A stretch of 7,215 bases of DNA from UBA5177 sp002413265 (GTDB lineage Bacteria; Chloroflexota; UBA5177), in assembly GCA_036752825.1 (NCBI GenBank), contig DAIORV010000112.1, positions 1 through 7,215 of the forward strand, given 5' to 3'. The position numbers were made by a program, and so were the translations under genes. The notes under the pieces are model-generated. The model did not search any database. It saw only the letters and a list, made by a program, of their open reading frames with translations, and was not told where the DNA came from. Of the stretch, positions 1 through 5,958 are shown one piece after another (position 1 is the stretch's first letter; each line of letters opens with the position of its first letter).

Positions 1-706
1 CCAGCACCGCATATTGAGCCGCATCGAGTCCCACGAAGGTGCTGTCCACGGGGCCTACGCCGACAAACGTGGTGGCGGGCAAGTCGCGCCGGAAGCTCTC
101 CCGAGCGTGCCCTGAAATAACCACGTCGCTCTGGGTATTTTCCGCGATGTTCTTCAGAATGGATTCGGCAGTATCGCCACGTACCAGCTCGTTTTTTGCC
201 CGCATGCTGCCGTGCACCACCCTGACCCTCTTCAACCCGGTCACGGGAGTTCGCGACACGAGGCCGCCGAACATCGCCCGCGTCATGAAGGAGCGCTTGT
301 ACTCCGCGCTCTTCTCGTCCAGGGCATTTTTCTTGATTCGCATTCGAGGGCCGTGCTCCAGGTGCAGATCCGATGGCAGATCTAGAAGGTACCGGAGGTT
401 CTCCGGAGTCAGCTCGCTGCGCGTCCAGCCCAGAGCCGCCCGATCCGCGTCCTCTTCCTCGATGGATGGAAAGTCCGCGCCCGACCCAATCCGGTCGAGG
501 ACCATGGCATCGTCGTAATTCCCCATCACCGACTGGACCTCACGCTCTCGAAGCAGGTCGAGCACTTGATTGGGATAGGGACCGAGTCCGACCAGGTCTC
601 CCGCGCTGATGACTCGCTCGATTCTCTGCTCGCTATCGAGCGCTCCGAGCACCGCTTGCAGCGCCGGCAAGTTTGCCTGCACATCGGAGATGACGGCAAA
701 ACGCAT
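1..706 (-). CDS. Calcineurin-like metallophosphoesterase (YfcE/Metallophos_2 type), C-terminus cut by window edge
   Basis: Reading leftward from ATG at 706-704 gives 235 codons without a stop up to the window edge. The start is supported by AAGAGG at 718-713, six bases upstream. Family motifs appear in order: SDVQANLPAL (residues 7-16, usually SDIHGNLPAL), GDLVGLGPYPN (36-46), GNYDD (62-66), VVHGS (163-167) and SGHAR (198-202, usually SGHTH). Members of this family are cytoplasmic, metal-dependent phosphodiesterases or phosphatases, often with unknown physiological substrate. Ligand positions D8, D37, N63, H165 and H200 are kept, but the His of D-x-H is Q10 and the last His of GH-x-H is R202. 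Both normally bind the same metal, so this protein may have a single-metal site or altered activity. Usual length is about 240-250 residues, so little is missing. It diverges from the 834-1109 gene. The family call is firm; the substrate is unknown. Confidence 0.88.
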   Translation of the reverse strand, partial: MRFAVISDVQANLPALQAVLGALDSEQRIERVISAGDLVGLGPYPNQVLDLLREREVQSVMGNYDDAMVLDRIGSGADFPSIEEEDADRAALGWTRSELTPENLRYLLDLPSDLHLEHGPRMRIKKNALDEKSAEYKRSFMTRAMFGGLVSRTPVTGLKRVRVVHGSMRAKNELVRGDTAESILKNIAENTQSDVVISGHARESFRRDLPATTFVGVGPVDSTFVGLDAAQYAVL

Positions 707-712
707 AAAGAA

Positions 713-718
713 CCTCTT
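713..718 (-). promoter_or_regulatory. Ribosome binding site of the metallophosphoesterase
   Basis: On the minus strand AAGAGG is followed by six bases (TTCTTT) and then ATG at 706-704. This fixes the start of the phosphoesterase, whose first residues (MRFAVISD) form the expected first beta strand of the fold. Confidence 0.6.
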
Positions 719-726
719 TCGGGGTG

Positions 727-732
727 ATTGTA
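727..732 (-). promoter_or_regulatory. Possible -10 element (TACAAT) for the metallophosphoesterase
   Basis: TACAAT on the minus strand differs from TATAAT at one base and lies 20 bases before the ATG at 706. Transcription would start around 720, giving a short leader that just includes the AAGAGG site. I see no good -35 hexamer at 16-18 bases upstream (the best is TTCTAC), so the call rests on the -10 alone. Confidence 0.3.
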
Positions 733-755
733 CGCGAGCCGCCAATGGGTAGAAT
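728..755 (+). promoter_or_regulatory. Possible promoter for the small membrane protein
   Basis: TTGTAC (728-733) and TAGAAT (750-755) are separated by 16 bases. TAGAAT matches the sigma-70 -10 consensus at five of six positions; TTGTAC matches TTGACA only at its TTG. The predicted transcript would start near 762 and have a leader of roughly 70 bases before ATG 834. The -35 overlaps the candidate -10 of the divergent gene. No experimental or comparative support is available. Confidence 0.3.
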
Positions 756-821
756 GCCTTGAGTCGCTCTGCTTCATACGGTGCTCGGCATCGCTTGGCA
801 GCGGCCAGAGGCTATAGGGAG

Positions 822-827
822 AAGGAG
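822..827 (+). promoter_or_regulatory. Ribosome binding site of the small membrane protein
   Basis: AAGGAG is followed by a six-base spacer and ATG at 834. This favours ATG 834 over the in-frame ATG at 759, which would add 25 Arg-rich residues and has no comparable site. Confidence 0.7.
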
Positions 828-833
828 AGTGTC

Positions 834-1109
834 ATGGCAGACGCTGAAGAGAAGGAAGGCAAACAAAACATCTCGGTGAGCGTACCAATCGGCGGTATCG
901 CAACCCTGGTGGTATTGGGTCTGGCGACGGCCGGCTACTTGGTGGCGTCTAGAAACAGCGAGCCGGAGGGTGCGGTCGAGCGCGCTCGATCCTCAGGCAG
1001 AGCGGTTCGGCGCCGTCTCGGTTTGATGACGCTGGTGACTCTCATCGAGAACGACACGACGCGAAAGGTGCTCGTAGCCCTCTTGCGCGCTATGGCGCGG
1101 CGCGGCTAA
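834..1109 (+). CDS. Small single-pass membrane protein of unknown function (91 aa)
   Basis: I do not recognise this protein. The start at 834 was chosen for the AAGGAG site at 822-827. Residues 1-12 are strongly charged (MADAEEKEGK). Residues 15-38 form one hydrophobic, glycine-containing membrane segment ending GYLVAS. Residues 39-62 are polar and Arg-rich (RARSSGRAVRRR). Residues 63-91 look like an amphipathic helix with alternating Leu/Val and Arg/Lys, ending RAMARRG. There is no cleavable signal peptide and no Cys or His cluster. The positive charge after the membrane segment suggests the C-terminal part stays in the cytoplasm, perhaps lying on the membrane or touching nucleic acid; that is inference. 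It overlaps the 3' end of polX by 20 bases in convergent orientation. Codon usage resembles its neighbours, and the ribosome binding site supports a real gene. Confidence 0.72.
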   Translation: MADAEEKEGKQNISVSVPIGGIATLVVLGLATAGYLVASRNSEPEGAVERARSSGRAVRRRLGLMTLVTLIENDTTRKVLVALLRAMARRG

Positions 1110-2814
1110 GCCACTTCCGCAGCTCGTCGAAAGAACGCGTGTTCAGCACGTTCGACGGCTCAGCCCACGCCCGTCTGGCCATAGCGACGCCGTAGCGAAT
1201 ATTTTCGAAGTTGACCGGAGCATGAGCATCCGTGTTGATGGTCAGCATCACGCCTAGCTCTCTTGCTCGGCGCGCGTGCCTGTCGGCGAGATCGAGCCTG
1301 TCGGGAAATGAATTGATTTCCAGTGCCGTGTGGTTTTTTGCGGCGGCCCGGAAGACGGCCTCCAAATCCAGGGCATAGGGCTCGCGCCGCCCAATCAGAC
1401 GTCCGGTTGGGTGTCCTATGGCATCCACGTGGGGGTTCTCGATGGCCATCAGCACGCGCCTGGTCATTTCTTCCTCCGTCTGGTTGAAGCCTGAGTGAAC
1501 GGAAGCTATCACCCAATCCAGGCTCGCGAGCACCTCGTCCGGAAAGTCCAGACTTCCGTCTCGCTTGATTTCCAGCTCTGTGCCCGTGAGAATCTTGATC
1601 TCCGGATGGGCCTTCCGAACCTCTTCCAGCAGCTTTCCCTGTTCCACCAGCTGCTCAGCGCTCAACCCATTCCCGAACCCTATAGTCGTCGAGTGATCCG
1701 TGAGCGCCACGTACTCGTAGCCGCGATCCACCGCGGCTTGGATCATCTCGTCGATCGAAGCGGCCCCGTCACTCCAGTCGCTGTGCATGTGGAGATCGCC
1801 TCGGATGTCCTCGACGGTGACCAGCGTGGGAAGACTGCCGTTTCCAGCCGCCTCGATTTCGCCACCCGCCTCTCGAAGCTCCGGAGGAATGTAGTCCAGT
1901 CCAAGCGCCCGATAGAAAGACACTTCATCTGAAAAGGCTTGAATTTCGCGGGTCTCCGTCGAGGTGATCCCGTACTCGTTCAGGCTCAATCCACGGGCCA
2001 GCGCATATTCACGCAGCTCGATGTTGTGATCGCGACTTCCGGTGAAGTGCTGGACCAGCGAGCCGAAGGCCTCCGCCTCGACGATGCGGAGGTCCACCTG
2101 CAAGCCGTTGTCCGTAAGAATCGAGCTCTTGGTCAAACCCTGTCCCAGGACCTGTCGAACCTGGGGCCCACCGACGAACGCCTCCATGGCCCGCGCCGGG
2201 TCCGATGAGGTTGCCATCAGATCTATATCGCCGATGGTCGGGGCCCAGCGACGCAGGCTTCCAGCCGCGGTCAGATCCTGAAATGCGTCGCACTCCTGAA
2301 GCACGGCAATCAGATCCTCCACAACCGGCATCGCTTTTCCGAGAGAGATCCTCGACTCCCGCTTCCTGACCCGATCCAGGGCGCGAATGACGTTCTCCGC
2401 AGACTTTTCCCCGAATCTCGGTAGCTCGGCGAGCGCCCCACTCTCTGCCGCCGCCCTCAGCTGCTCGATATTCAGTACGCCGAGCTCCTGGTACGCGCGG
2501 CGCGCGAGCGAAGGTCCCACGCCGGGAATGCGCATCAGCTCGCGAACGCCTGCCGGGAATTCCGCTCGTAGATCATCCAGATACGCGGTGTGGCCCTGCG
2601 CAACCAGATCCTCAACTCGCTCCGCGATGCTCTTGCCGATCCCCTTCACGCTGGTCAGCTCGTCTCTCTCGATGAGCGCCTGCACGTCTTCATTGAGATT
2701 GCTCACGGCCTTCGACGCGTTCTCGTAGGCGCGAATGCGGAAGGAGCTCTCGTCCTTGAGCTCCAGCAGCTCGGCTATCTCGCTCAGCGCGTCGGCGACA
2801 TCCGTGTTGTTCAT
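1090..2814 (-). CDS. polX: Family X DNA polymerase / 3'-5' exonuclease PolX (Pol beta core plus PHP domain)
   Basis: The 574-residue product matches bacterial PolX length (about 570-575). Helix-hairpin-helix motifs lie at 55-62 (VKGIGKSI), 96-103 (IPGVGPSL) and 131-137. The nucleotidyltransferase core has GSLRR (185-189) and GDIDL (195-199), with catalytic aspartates D196 and D198 and third acid D241 (LQVDLRI). The C-terminal PHP domain keeps its metal ligands: HMH (342-344), D373-H374, E413, H440, H468 in GHPTGRL, E499, and D529-H531 in NTDAH. Members fill short gaps and carry a Mn-dependent 3'-5' exonuclease and AP-endonuclease activity in base-excision repair. An intact PHP site suggests both activities are present. 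I chose ATG 2814 because MNNTDVADAL is the family N-terminus and GGGAG lies at 2825-2821. The frame is open to a GTG at 2856 (14 more codons), which is less likely. It diverges from the rarA operon. Confidence 0.96.
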   Translation of the reverse strand: MNNTDVADALSEIAELLELKDESSFRIRAYENASKAVSNLNEDVQALIERDELTSVKGIGKSIAERVEDLVAQGHTAYLDDLRAEFPAGVRELMRIPGVGPSLARRAYQELGVLNIEQLRAAAESGALAELPRFGEKSAENVIRALDRVRKRESRISLGKAMPVVEDLIAVLQECDAFQDLTAAGSLRRWAPTIGDIDLMATSSDPARAMEAFVGGPQVRQVLGQGLTKSSILTDNGLQVDLRIVEAEAFGSLVQHFTGSRDHNIELREYALARGLSLNEYGITSTETREIQAFSDEVSFYRALGLDYIPPELREAGGEIEAAGNGSLPTLVTVEDIRGDLHMHSDWSDGAASIDEMIQAAVDRGYEYVALTDHSTTIGFGNGLSAEQLVEQGKLLEEVRKAHPEIKILTGTELEIKRDGSLDFPDEVLASLDWVIASVHSGFNQTEEEMTRRVLMAIENPHVDAIGHPTGRLIGRREPYALDLEAVFRAAAKNHTALEINSFPDRLDLADRHARRARELGVMLTINTDAHAPVNFENIRYGVAMARRAWAEPSNVLNTRSFDELRKWLSRAAP

Positions 2815-2820
2815 CCTGGT

Positions 2821-2825
2821 CTCCC
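2821..2825 (-). promoter_or_regulatory. Ribosome binding site deciding the polX start
   Basis: GGGAG on the minus strand sits six bases before ATG 2814-2812. The alternative GTG at 2856 has no comparable purine-rich site at proper spacing, so the shorter form is preferred. Confidence 0.55.
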
Positions 2826-2832
2826 AGCCGCC

Positions 2833-2838
2833 ATTATC
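2833..2838 (-). promoter_or_regulatory. Possible -10 element (GATAAT) for polX
   Basis: GATAAT differs from TATAAT at one base. Transcription would begin near 2826, leaving a very short leader that barely contains the GGGAG site. No -35 hexamer is recognisable at the expected distance, so this is a weak call. Confidence 0.2.
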
Positions 2839-2852
2839 GGAGATTTGGAGAC

Positions 2853-2865
2853 GCACGGAGCGTGC
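2853..2865. repeat. Perfect inverted repeat GCACG-GAG-CGTGC between polX and the rarA operon
   Basis: Two 5-base arms are separated by three bases in the centre of the 115-bp divergent region. It lies just upstream of the candidate polX -10 and upstream of the plus-strand operon. It could be a small operator read by a dimeric regulator, or chance in GC-rich DNA. It does not match the LexA boxes I know (the E. coli CTGT-N8-ACAG type or the Gram-positive GAAC-N4-GTTC type). Confidence 0.3.
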
Positions 2866-2915
2866 CTGAGTCCCCTATCTGCTACAAACAGGTGTCGCCG
2901 TGGTTCGCGGCGTCT

Positions 2916-2921
2916 AAGGAG
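2916..2921 (+). promoter_or_regulatory. Ribosome binding site of the DUF1232-like gene
   Basis: AAGGAG is followed by an eight-base spacer and ATG 2930. It is one of the two strongest Shine-Dalgarno sites in the window and opens the four-gene operon. No convincing sigma-70 promoter was found in 2840-2915, although TTGGAG (2845-2850) and TACAAA (2883-2888) are loosely similar to -35 and -10 elements with a wrong spacing. Confidence 0.7.
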
Positions 2922-2929
2922 AAAACTGC

Positions 2930-3286
2930 ATGTTCGCAGGCTTCATCATTCGCCAGCTTGTTAGCCGCCTGACCGGCGGTAAGGTATCCAAACCCGGGAA
3001 GATCCAGGCCATCATGCGTCTGCCGACTTTGTTACGGCTCGGGTACGTGCTCATGCGCGACGACCGCGTCCCGCTCTGGCAGCGAGGCAGCGCACTCGGG
3101 ATTCTCGCCCTCATCTTCTCGCCCCTCGACGTCGTGGGAGACATCCCGATAATCGGACAATTTTGGGACTTCACGCTGTCGGTGGTGGTGCTGGACGCAT
3201 TCATAGCCATGGCTCCGGCATCGGTCGTGAACGAGCACATCCTCAAGCTGGGAGTTCAGGGCAAGATACCGCTTCGCGACTCATAG
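2930..3286 (+). CDS. DUF1232 / YkvA-like membrane protein (118 aa)
   Basis: The core fits the DUF1232 pattern: MRDDRVPLWQR (42-52), then a hydrophobic stretch into SPLDVVGDIPIIG (64-76), a second hydrophobic segment (about 80-95), and APASVVNEH (95-103). The family consensus is close to SPIDLIPDFIPVLG, so the Asp-Pro framework is recognisable, with Gly70 where Pro is usual. The protein would be a short membrane-embedded hairpin with a basic, probably cytoplasmic N-terminal region (residues 1-40). The family's biochemical role is unknown. ATG 2930 is fixed by AAGGAG at 2916-2921. It is the first gene of the operon; nine bases separate its stop from rarA. Family assignment is by motif recognition only. 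Confidence 0.8.
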   Translation: MFAGFIIRQLVSRLTGGKVSKPGKIQAIMRLPTLLRLGYVLMRDDRVPLWQRGSALGILALIFSPLDVVGDIPIIGQFWDFTLSVVVLDAFIAMAPASVVNEHILKLGVQGKIPLRDS

Positions 3287-3295
3287 CGAGCCGTC

Positions 3296-4624
3296 ATGAC
3301 ATCTCCGCTTCTGCCCGAAGATCCCGTGGCTGAGCGCGTCAAGGCGCCCCTGGCCGCCAGGATGCGTCCGCGCACCTTCGAGGAGTTCGTCGGGCAGGAG
3401 CAGATCGTCGGTCCGGACCGGGTGTTGCGACGCACCATCGAGGCCGACCAGCTTCCCTCGATCATCCTCTGGGGCCCACCCGGCAGCGGCAAGACCACGC
3501 TCGCCGAGATCATTGCCAACATCACCGACGCCAGTTACCACCCCATGAGCGCCGTCTCCGCCGGCGTGGCCGATCTGCGAAAGGTGGTCGACTCGGCAAA
3601 GAAGCTTCATGCCTTCAATGGCCGGCGAACGATCCTGTTCGTCGACGAGATTCACCGCTTCAACAAAGGCCAGCAAGACGCGGTACTTCCCTATGTGGAG
3701 GATGGTACCGTCACCCTGATCGGCGCCACCACCGAGAACCCGAGCTTCCAGGTCAATGCCGCGCTGCTCTCCCGATCCCGCGTGTTCCGTCTCGAGCGCC
3801 TCGATAGAGACGCCATTGAGACGCTTGTTCGCCGGGCCCTTGGAGACCGGGAGCGCGGACTCGGCAGCCTTCGTGTAGAGCTGGAGGATGACTCGATTGA
3901 GCGTCTTGCCGCGATGTCGGGCGGCGACGCCAGAGTTGCCCTCACCGCGCTCGAGCTCGCCGTTGCCGCGACGGAGCCGGATGCGTCAGGCCTCCACCGG
4001 ATAACACTTGCGGCGATCGAGGACGCGATGCAGAGCAAGGCGCTGCTCTACGATCGCGCCGGAGACATGCACTATGACTTAATTTCCGCCTTCATCAAGA
4101 GCGTACGAGGGTCCGATCCGGACGCCGCCGTCTACTGGCTGGCGCGGATGCTGGAGGCGGGAGAGGATCCACTCTTCGTGACGCGCCGTTTGGTGATCCT
4201 GGCCGCCGAAGACATCGGACTTGCTGATCCCCAAGCGTTGGTGCTGGCTGTCGCCTGTCAGCAGGCCATCCAATCGATCGGCATGCCCGAGGGATATCTG
4301 CCCATGGCCGAATGCACGCTCTATCTGGCTACAGCCCCCAAGAGCAACTCGGCGATCACCACCTACGGAAAAGCGCGGGAGGACGTTCTCGAACACCTGG
4401 ATCAGCCGGTTCCACTACATCTGCGCAACGCGGTAACGGGCCTGGGACGAGCCATGGGCTTCGGTAAGGAATACAAGTACGCGCACGACTTCGACGAGCA
4501 TTATGTCGACCAGCAGTACCTACCCGATTCACTAGCCGGACGCCGATACTACTCCCCGAGTGATCAGGGGTTCGAGCAATCCATCGCGGAGCGCCTCGAA
4601 CGATTGCGCGACAAAGCCGAATGA
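3296..4624 (+). CDS. rarA: Replication-associated recombination protein A (RarA/MgsA), AAA+ ATPase
   Basis: The 442-residue product has family length (E. coli RarA is 447). N-terminal PLAARMRPRTFEEFVGQEQI (18-37) is the family signature. Walker A GPPGSGKT is at 60-67 (K66, T67), Walker B ILFVDEIH at 113-120 (D117, E118), sensor 1 in GATTENPSF (143-151), the Arg-finger region LLSRSRVF (157-164) and sensor 2 in GGDAR (209-213). The C-terminal tetramerisation part contains AAEDIGLADP (303-312), YLPMAECTLYLA (334-345), PKSNSA (348-353) and the terminal YYSPSDQG (418-425). RarA is a tetrameric, DNA-dependent ATPase that acts at stalled replication forks and DNA ends. ATG 3296 lies nine bases after the preceding stop with no strong Shine-Dalgarno site, so translational coupling is likely. 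All ATPase residues are present. Confidence 0.97.
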   Translation: MTSPLLPEDPVAERVKAPLAARMRPRTFEEFVGQEQIVGPDRVLRRTIEADQLPSIILWGPPGSGKTTLAEIIANITDASYHPMSAVSAGVADLRKVVDSAKKLHAFNGRRTILFVDEIHRFNKGQQDAVLPYVEDGTVTLIGATTENPSFQVNAALLSRSRVFRLERLDRDAIETLVRRALGDRERGLGSLRVELEDDSIERLAAMSGGDARVALTALELAVAATEPDASGLHRITLAAIEDAMQSKALLYDRAGDMHYDLISAFIKSVRGSDPDAAVYWLARMLEAGEDPLFVTRRLVILAAEDIGLADPQALVLAVACQQAIQSIGMPEGYLPMAECTLYLATAPKSNSAITTYGKAREDVLEHLDQPVPLHLRNAVTGLGRAMGFGKEYKYAHDFDEHYVDQQYLPDSLAGRRYYSPSDQGFEQSIAERLERLRDKAE

Positions 4625-5955
4625 TCGGCATTTCTTTCGAGGACAGCATCCAGCTGCTGGAAGCTCTCTATCGCAAGCCACTGGTTCCCGCCCGCCTGGC
4701 AGGACTCCGTCGAACCTACACGCTGCTGAATCTGCTTGATAACCCTCATCGCGGCATCCGCACCATCCACGTCTCAGGCACCGCTGGCAAGGGCTCGACC
4801 ACGACCATGGTCGGCTCAATTCTGACCGCCGCGGGGTTCCAGACGGGCCTCTTTCGATCCCCCCATCTCAGGCATTATCCGGAGCGCATCGCCGTTGGTG
4901 AGGACGAGATTAGTGAAGGCGACTGGCTGCGACTCTTCCAGCAGGTCTGGCCTCTGGTGGAAATGCTCGCCCAAAACGAGCCCGCCGAGTACCGCCTGGG
5001 CCGCCCCTCCCTCTTCGAAGTGCTGTTCGCGATGTCCTCACTGTATTTCCGCGAGTGCCAGGTTGAGTGGGCGGTGGTCGAGGCAGGCATCGGTGGGAGG
5101 TTCGACCCGACCAACGCATTGGCGCCCGACGTGGCGGTCATCACCAACGTGAGCCTGGAGCATACCCGCATACTGGGCCCGACCGTCGCAGCCATCGCAG
5201 GGGAAAAAGCCGCGATCATTAAGCCCGGCGGCGCGTCGGTGACGGCTGCTCGCGACCCGGAAGCCCTCGAGGTCATCCAGTCCCGAGCCCGCCTGGTCGG
5301 CTCTCCGCTCACCATCGTTGGCAGAGACCTACAGGTACATCGTCGGGACGCTGCCCTCACTCATCAGGCGGTTAGCTTCGAGGCAGATGGCCCCGTCCTG
5401 GAGGTCGAGCTGCCGCTGGCAGGCGGCTTCCAGGCAGTGAACGCCGCCAGCGCCTTCAGCGTCGTTCAGGCGTTGCGTCGCCGCGGCGTCCAGATCGACG
5501 ACGAGGCCGTCGTCAGCGGTCTGCGGTGTGTTCGAATTCCCGGCAGGCTGGAAGTGATCTCGCACCACCCGCTGGTCCTCTTGGATGGAGCTCACAACCC
5601 GGCAGGCGCACATGAGCTCGCATCCGCTCTGCGCGAAGTCCTCCCGGGTCGACAGATCCACTTTGTACTCGCTGCCATGGCCGACAAAGACCTCGCAGAC
5701 ATCGCCGGCCAGCTCGGGCCGCTCGCCTCGTCGGTGACGGCGACTCGCGTTCCGGGCACCGATCGCTCGGCTGACCCGGAGGAGATTGCCGGCACCTTCA
5801 AGGCGCTCGGCACTCCCGTCTTCGTTGCCTCGGAGCCCGCTGCCGCGCTAGAGTGTGCACTGCAACAGGCGGAGCTGGACGGCGCGGTCGTGGCCACGGG
5901 CTCCATGTACCTCGTCGGTTGGCTCCAGAAGATCGGCGTTCCGGGAAGGGCCTGA
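4621..5955 (+). CDS. folC: Folylpolyglutamate synthase / dihydrofolate synthase (Mur ligase family)
   Basis: The 444-residue product has the Mur-ligase order of motifs: P-loop HVSGTAGKGST (50-60), SPHL (80-83) and ERI (88-90) of the folate-binding loop, EAGIGGRFDPTN (154-165), SLEHTRILG (178-186), GEKAAIIKPG (194-203) with K195 as the likely carbamylated lysine, RIPGRLE (305-311), DGAHNPAGAHE (322-332) and ATGSMYLVG (425-433). It adds glutamate to dihydropteroate and/or folates using ATP, retaining cofactors in the cytoplasm for one-carbon transfer. The P-loop has Ala where many enzymes have Asn (GTNGKGS), and Glu180 replaces the usual Asp of LDH; both are conservative. The ATG overlaps the rarA stop as ATGA with no strong ribosome binding site, implying coupled translation. 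Whether it has one or both activities cannot be read from sequence. Confidence 0.95.
   Translation: MIGISFEDSIQLLEALYRKPLVPARLAGLRRTYTLLNLLDNPHRGIRTIHVSGTAGKGSTTTMVGSILTAAGFQTGLFRSPHLRHYPERIAVGEDEISEGDWLRLFQQVWPLVEMLAQNEPAEYRLGRPSLFEVLFAMSSLYFRECQVEWAVVEAGIGGRFDPTNALAPDVAVITNVSLEHTRILGPTVAAIAGEKAAIIKPGGASVTAARDPEALEVIQSRARLVGSPLTIVGRDLQVHRRDAALTHQAVSFEADGPVLEVELPLAGGFQAVNAASAFSVVQALRRRGVQIDDEAVVSGLRCVRIPGRLEVISHHPLVLLDGAHNPAGAHELASALREVLPGRQIHFVLAAMADKDLADIAGQLGPLASSVTATRVPGTDRSADPEEIAGTFKALGTPVFVASEPAAALECALQQAELDGAVVATGSMYLVGWLQKIGVPGRA
5943..5950 (+). promoter_or_regulatory. Ribosome binding site deciding the GTG start of the DUF192 gene
   Basis: GGGAAGGG inside the last codons of folC is followed by eight bases and GTG 5959. 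This favours GTG over the ATG at 5992, which would remove the first 11 residues of the signal peptide. Confidence 0.55.
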
Positions 5956-5958
5956 GTC

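Noticed and set aside
39..518. Long plus-strand open frame opposite the phosphoesterase
   Set aside because: It is antisense to a frame carrying all phosphoesterase motifs; its own translation is Arg/Ser-rich without any domain.
759..833. Upstream ATG 759 as the start of the small membrane protein
   Set aside because: There is no good ribosome binding site before it, whereas AAGGAG stands at proper distance from ATG 834. The added residues are Arg-rich and resemble translated leader.
1086..1112. Bidirectional terminator at the polX/small-gene overlap
   Set aside because: The CGCGC-TATG-GCGCG stem is only five pairs and has no T-run; it lies within both coding sequences.
1495..1932. Plus-strand open frames inside polX (1495-1932, 1939-2208, 2387-2728, 2590-2964)
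   Set aside because: All lie opposite conserved PolX motifs and have shadow-like composition typical of GC-rich antisense frames.
2815..2856. GTG 2856 as the polX start
   Set aside because: The added 14 residues do not resemble the family N-terminus, and GGGAG precedes ATG 2814.
3281..3676. Minus-strand open frames inside rarA and folC
   Set aside because: They lie opposite Walker and Mur-ligase motifs and carry no recognisable domain or ribosome binding site.
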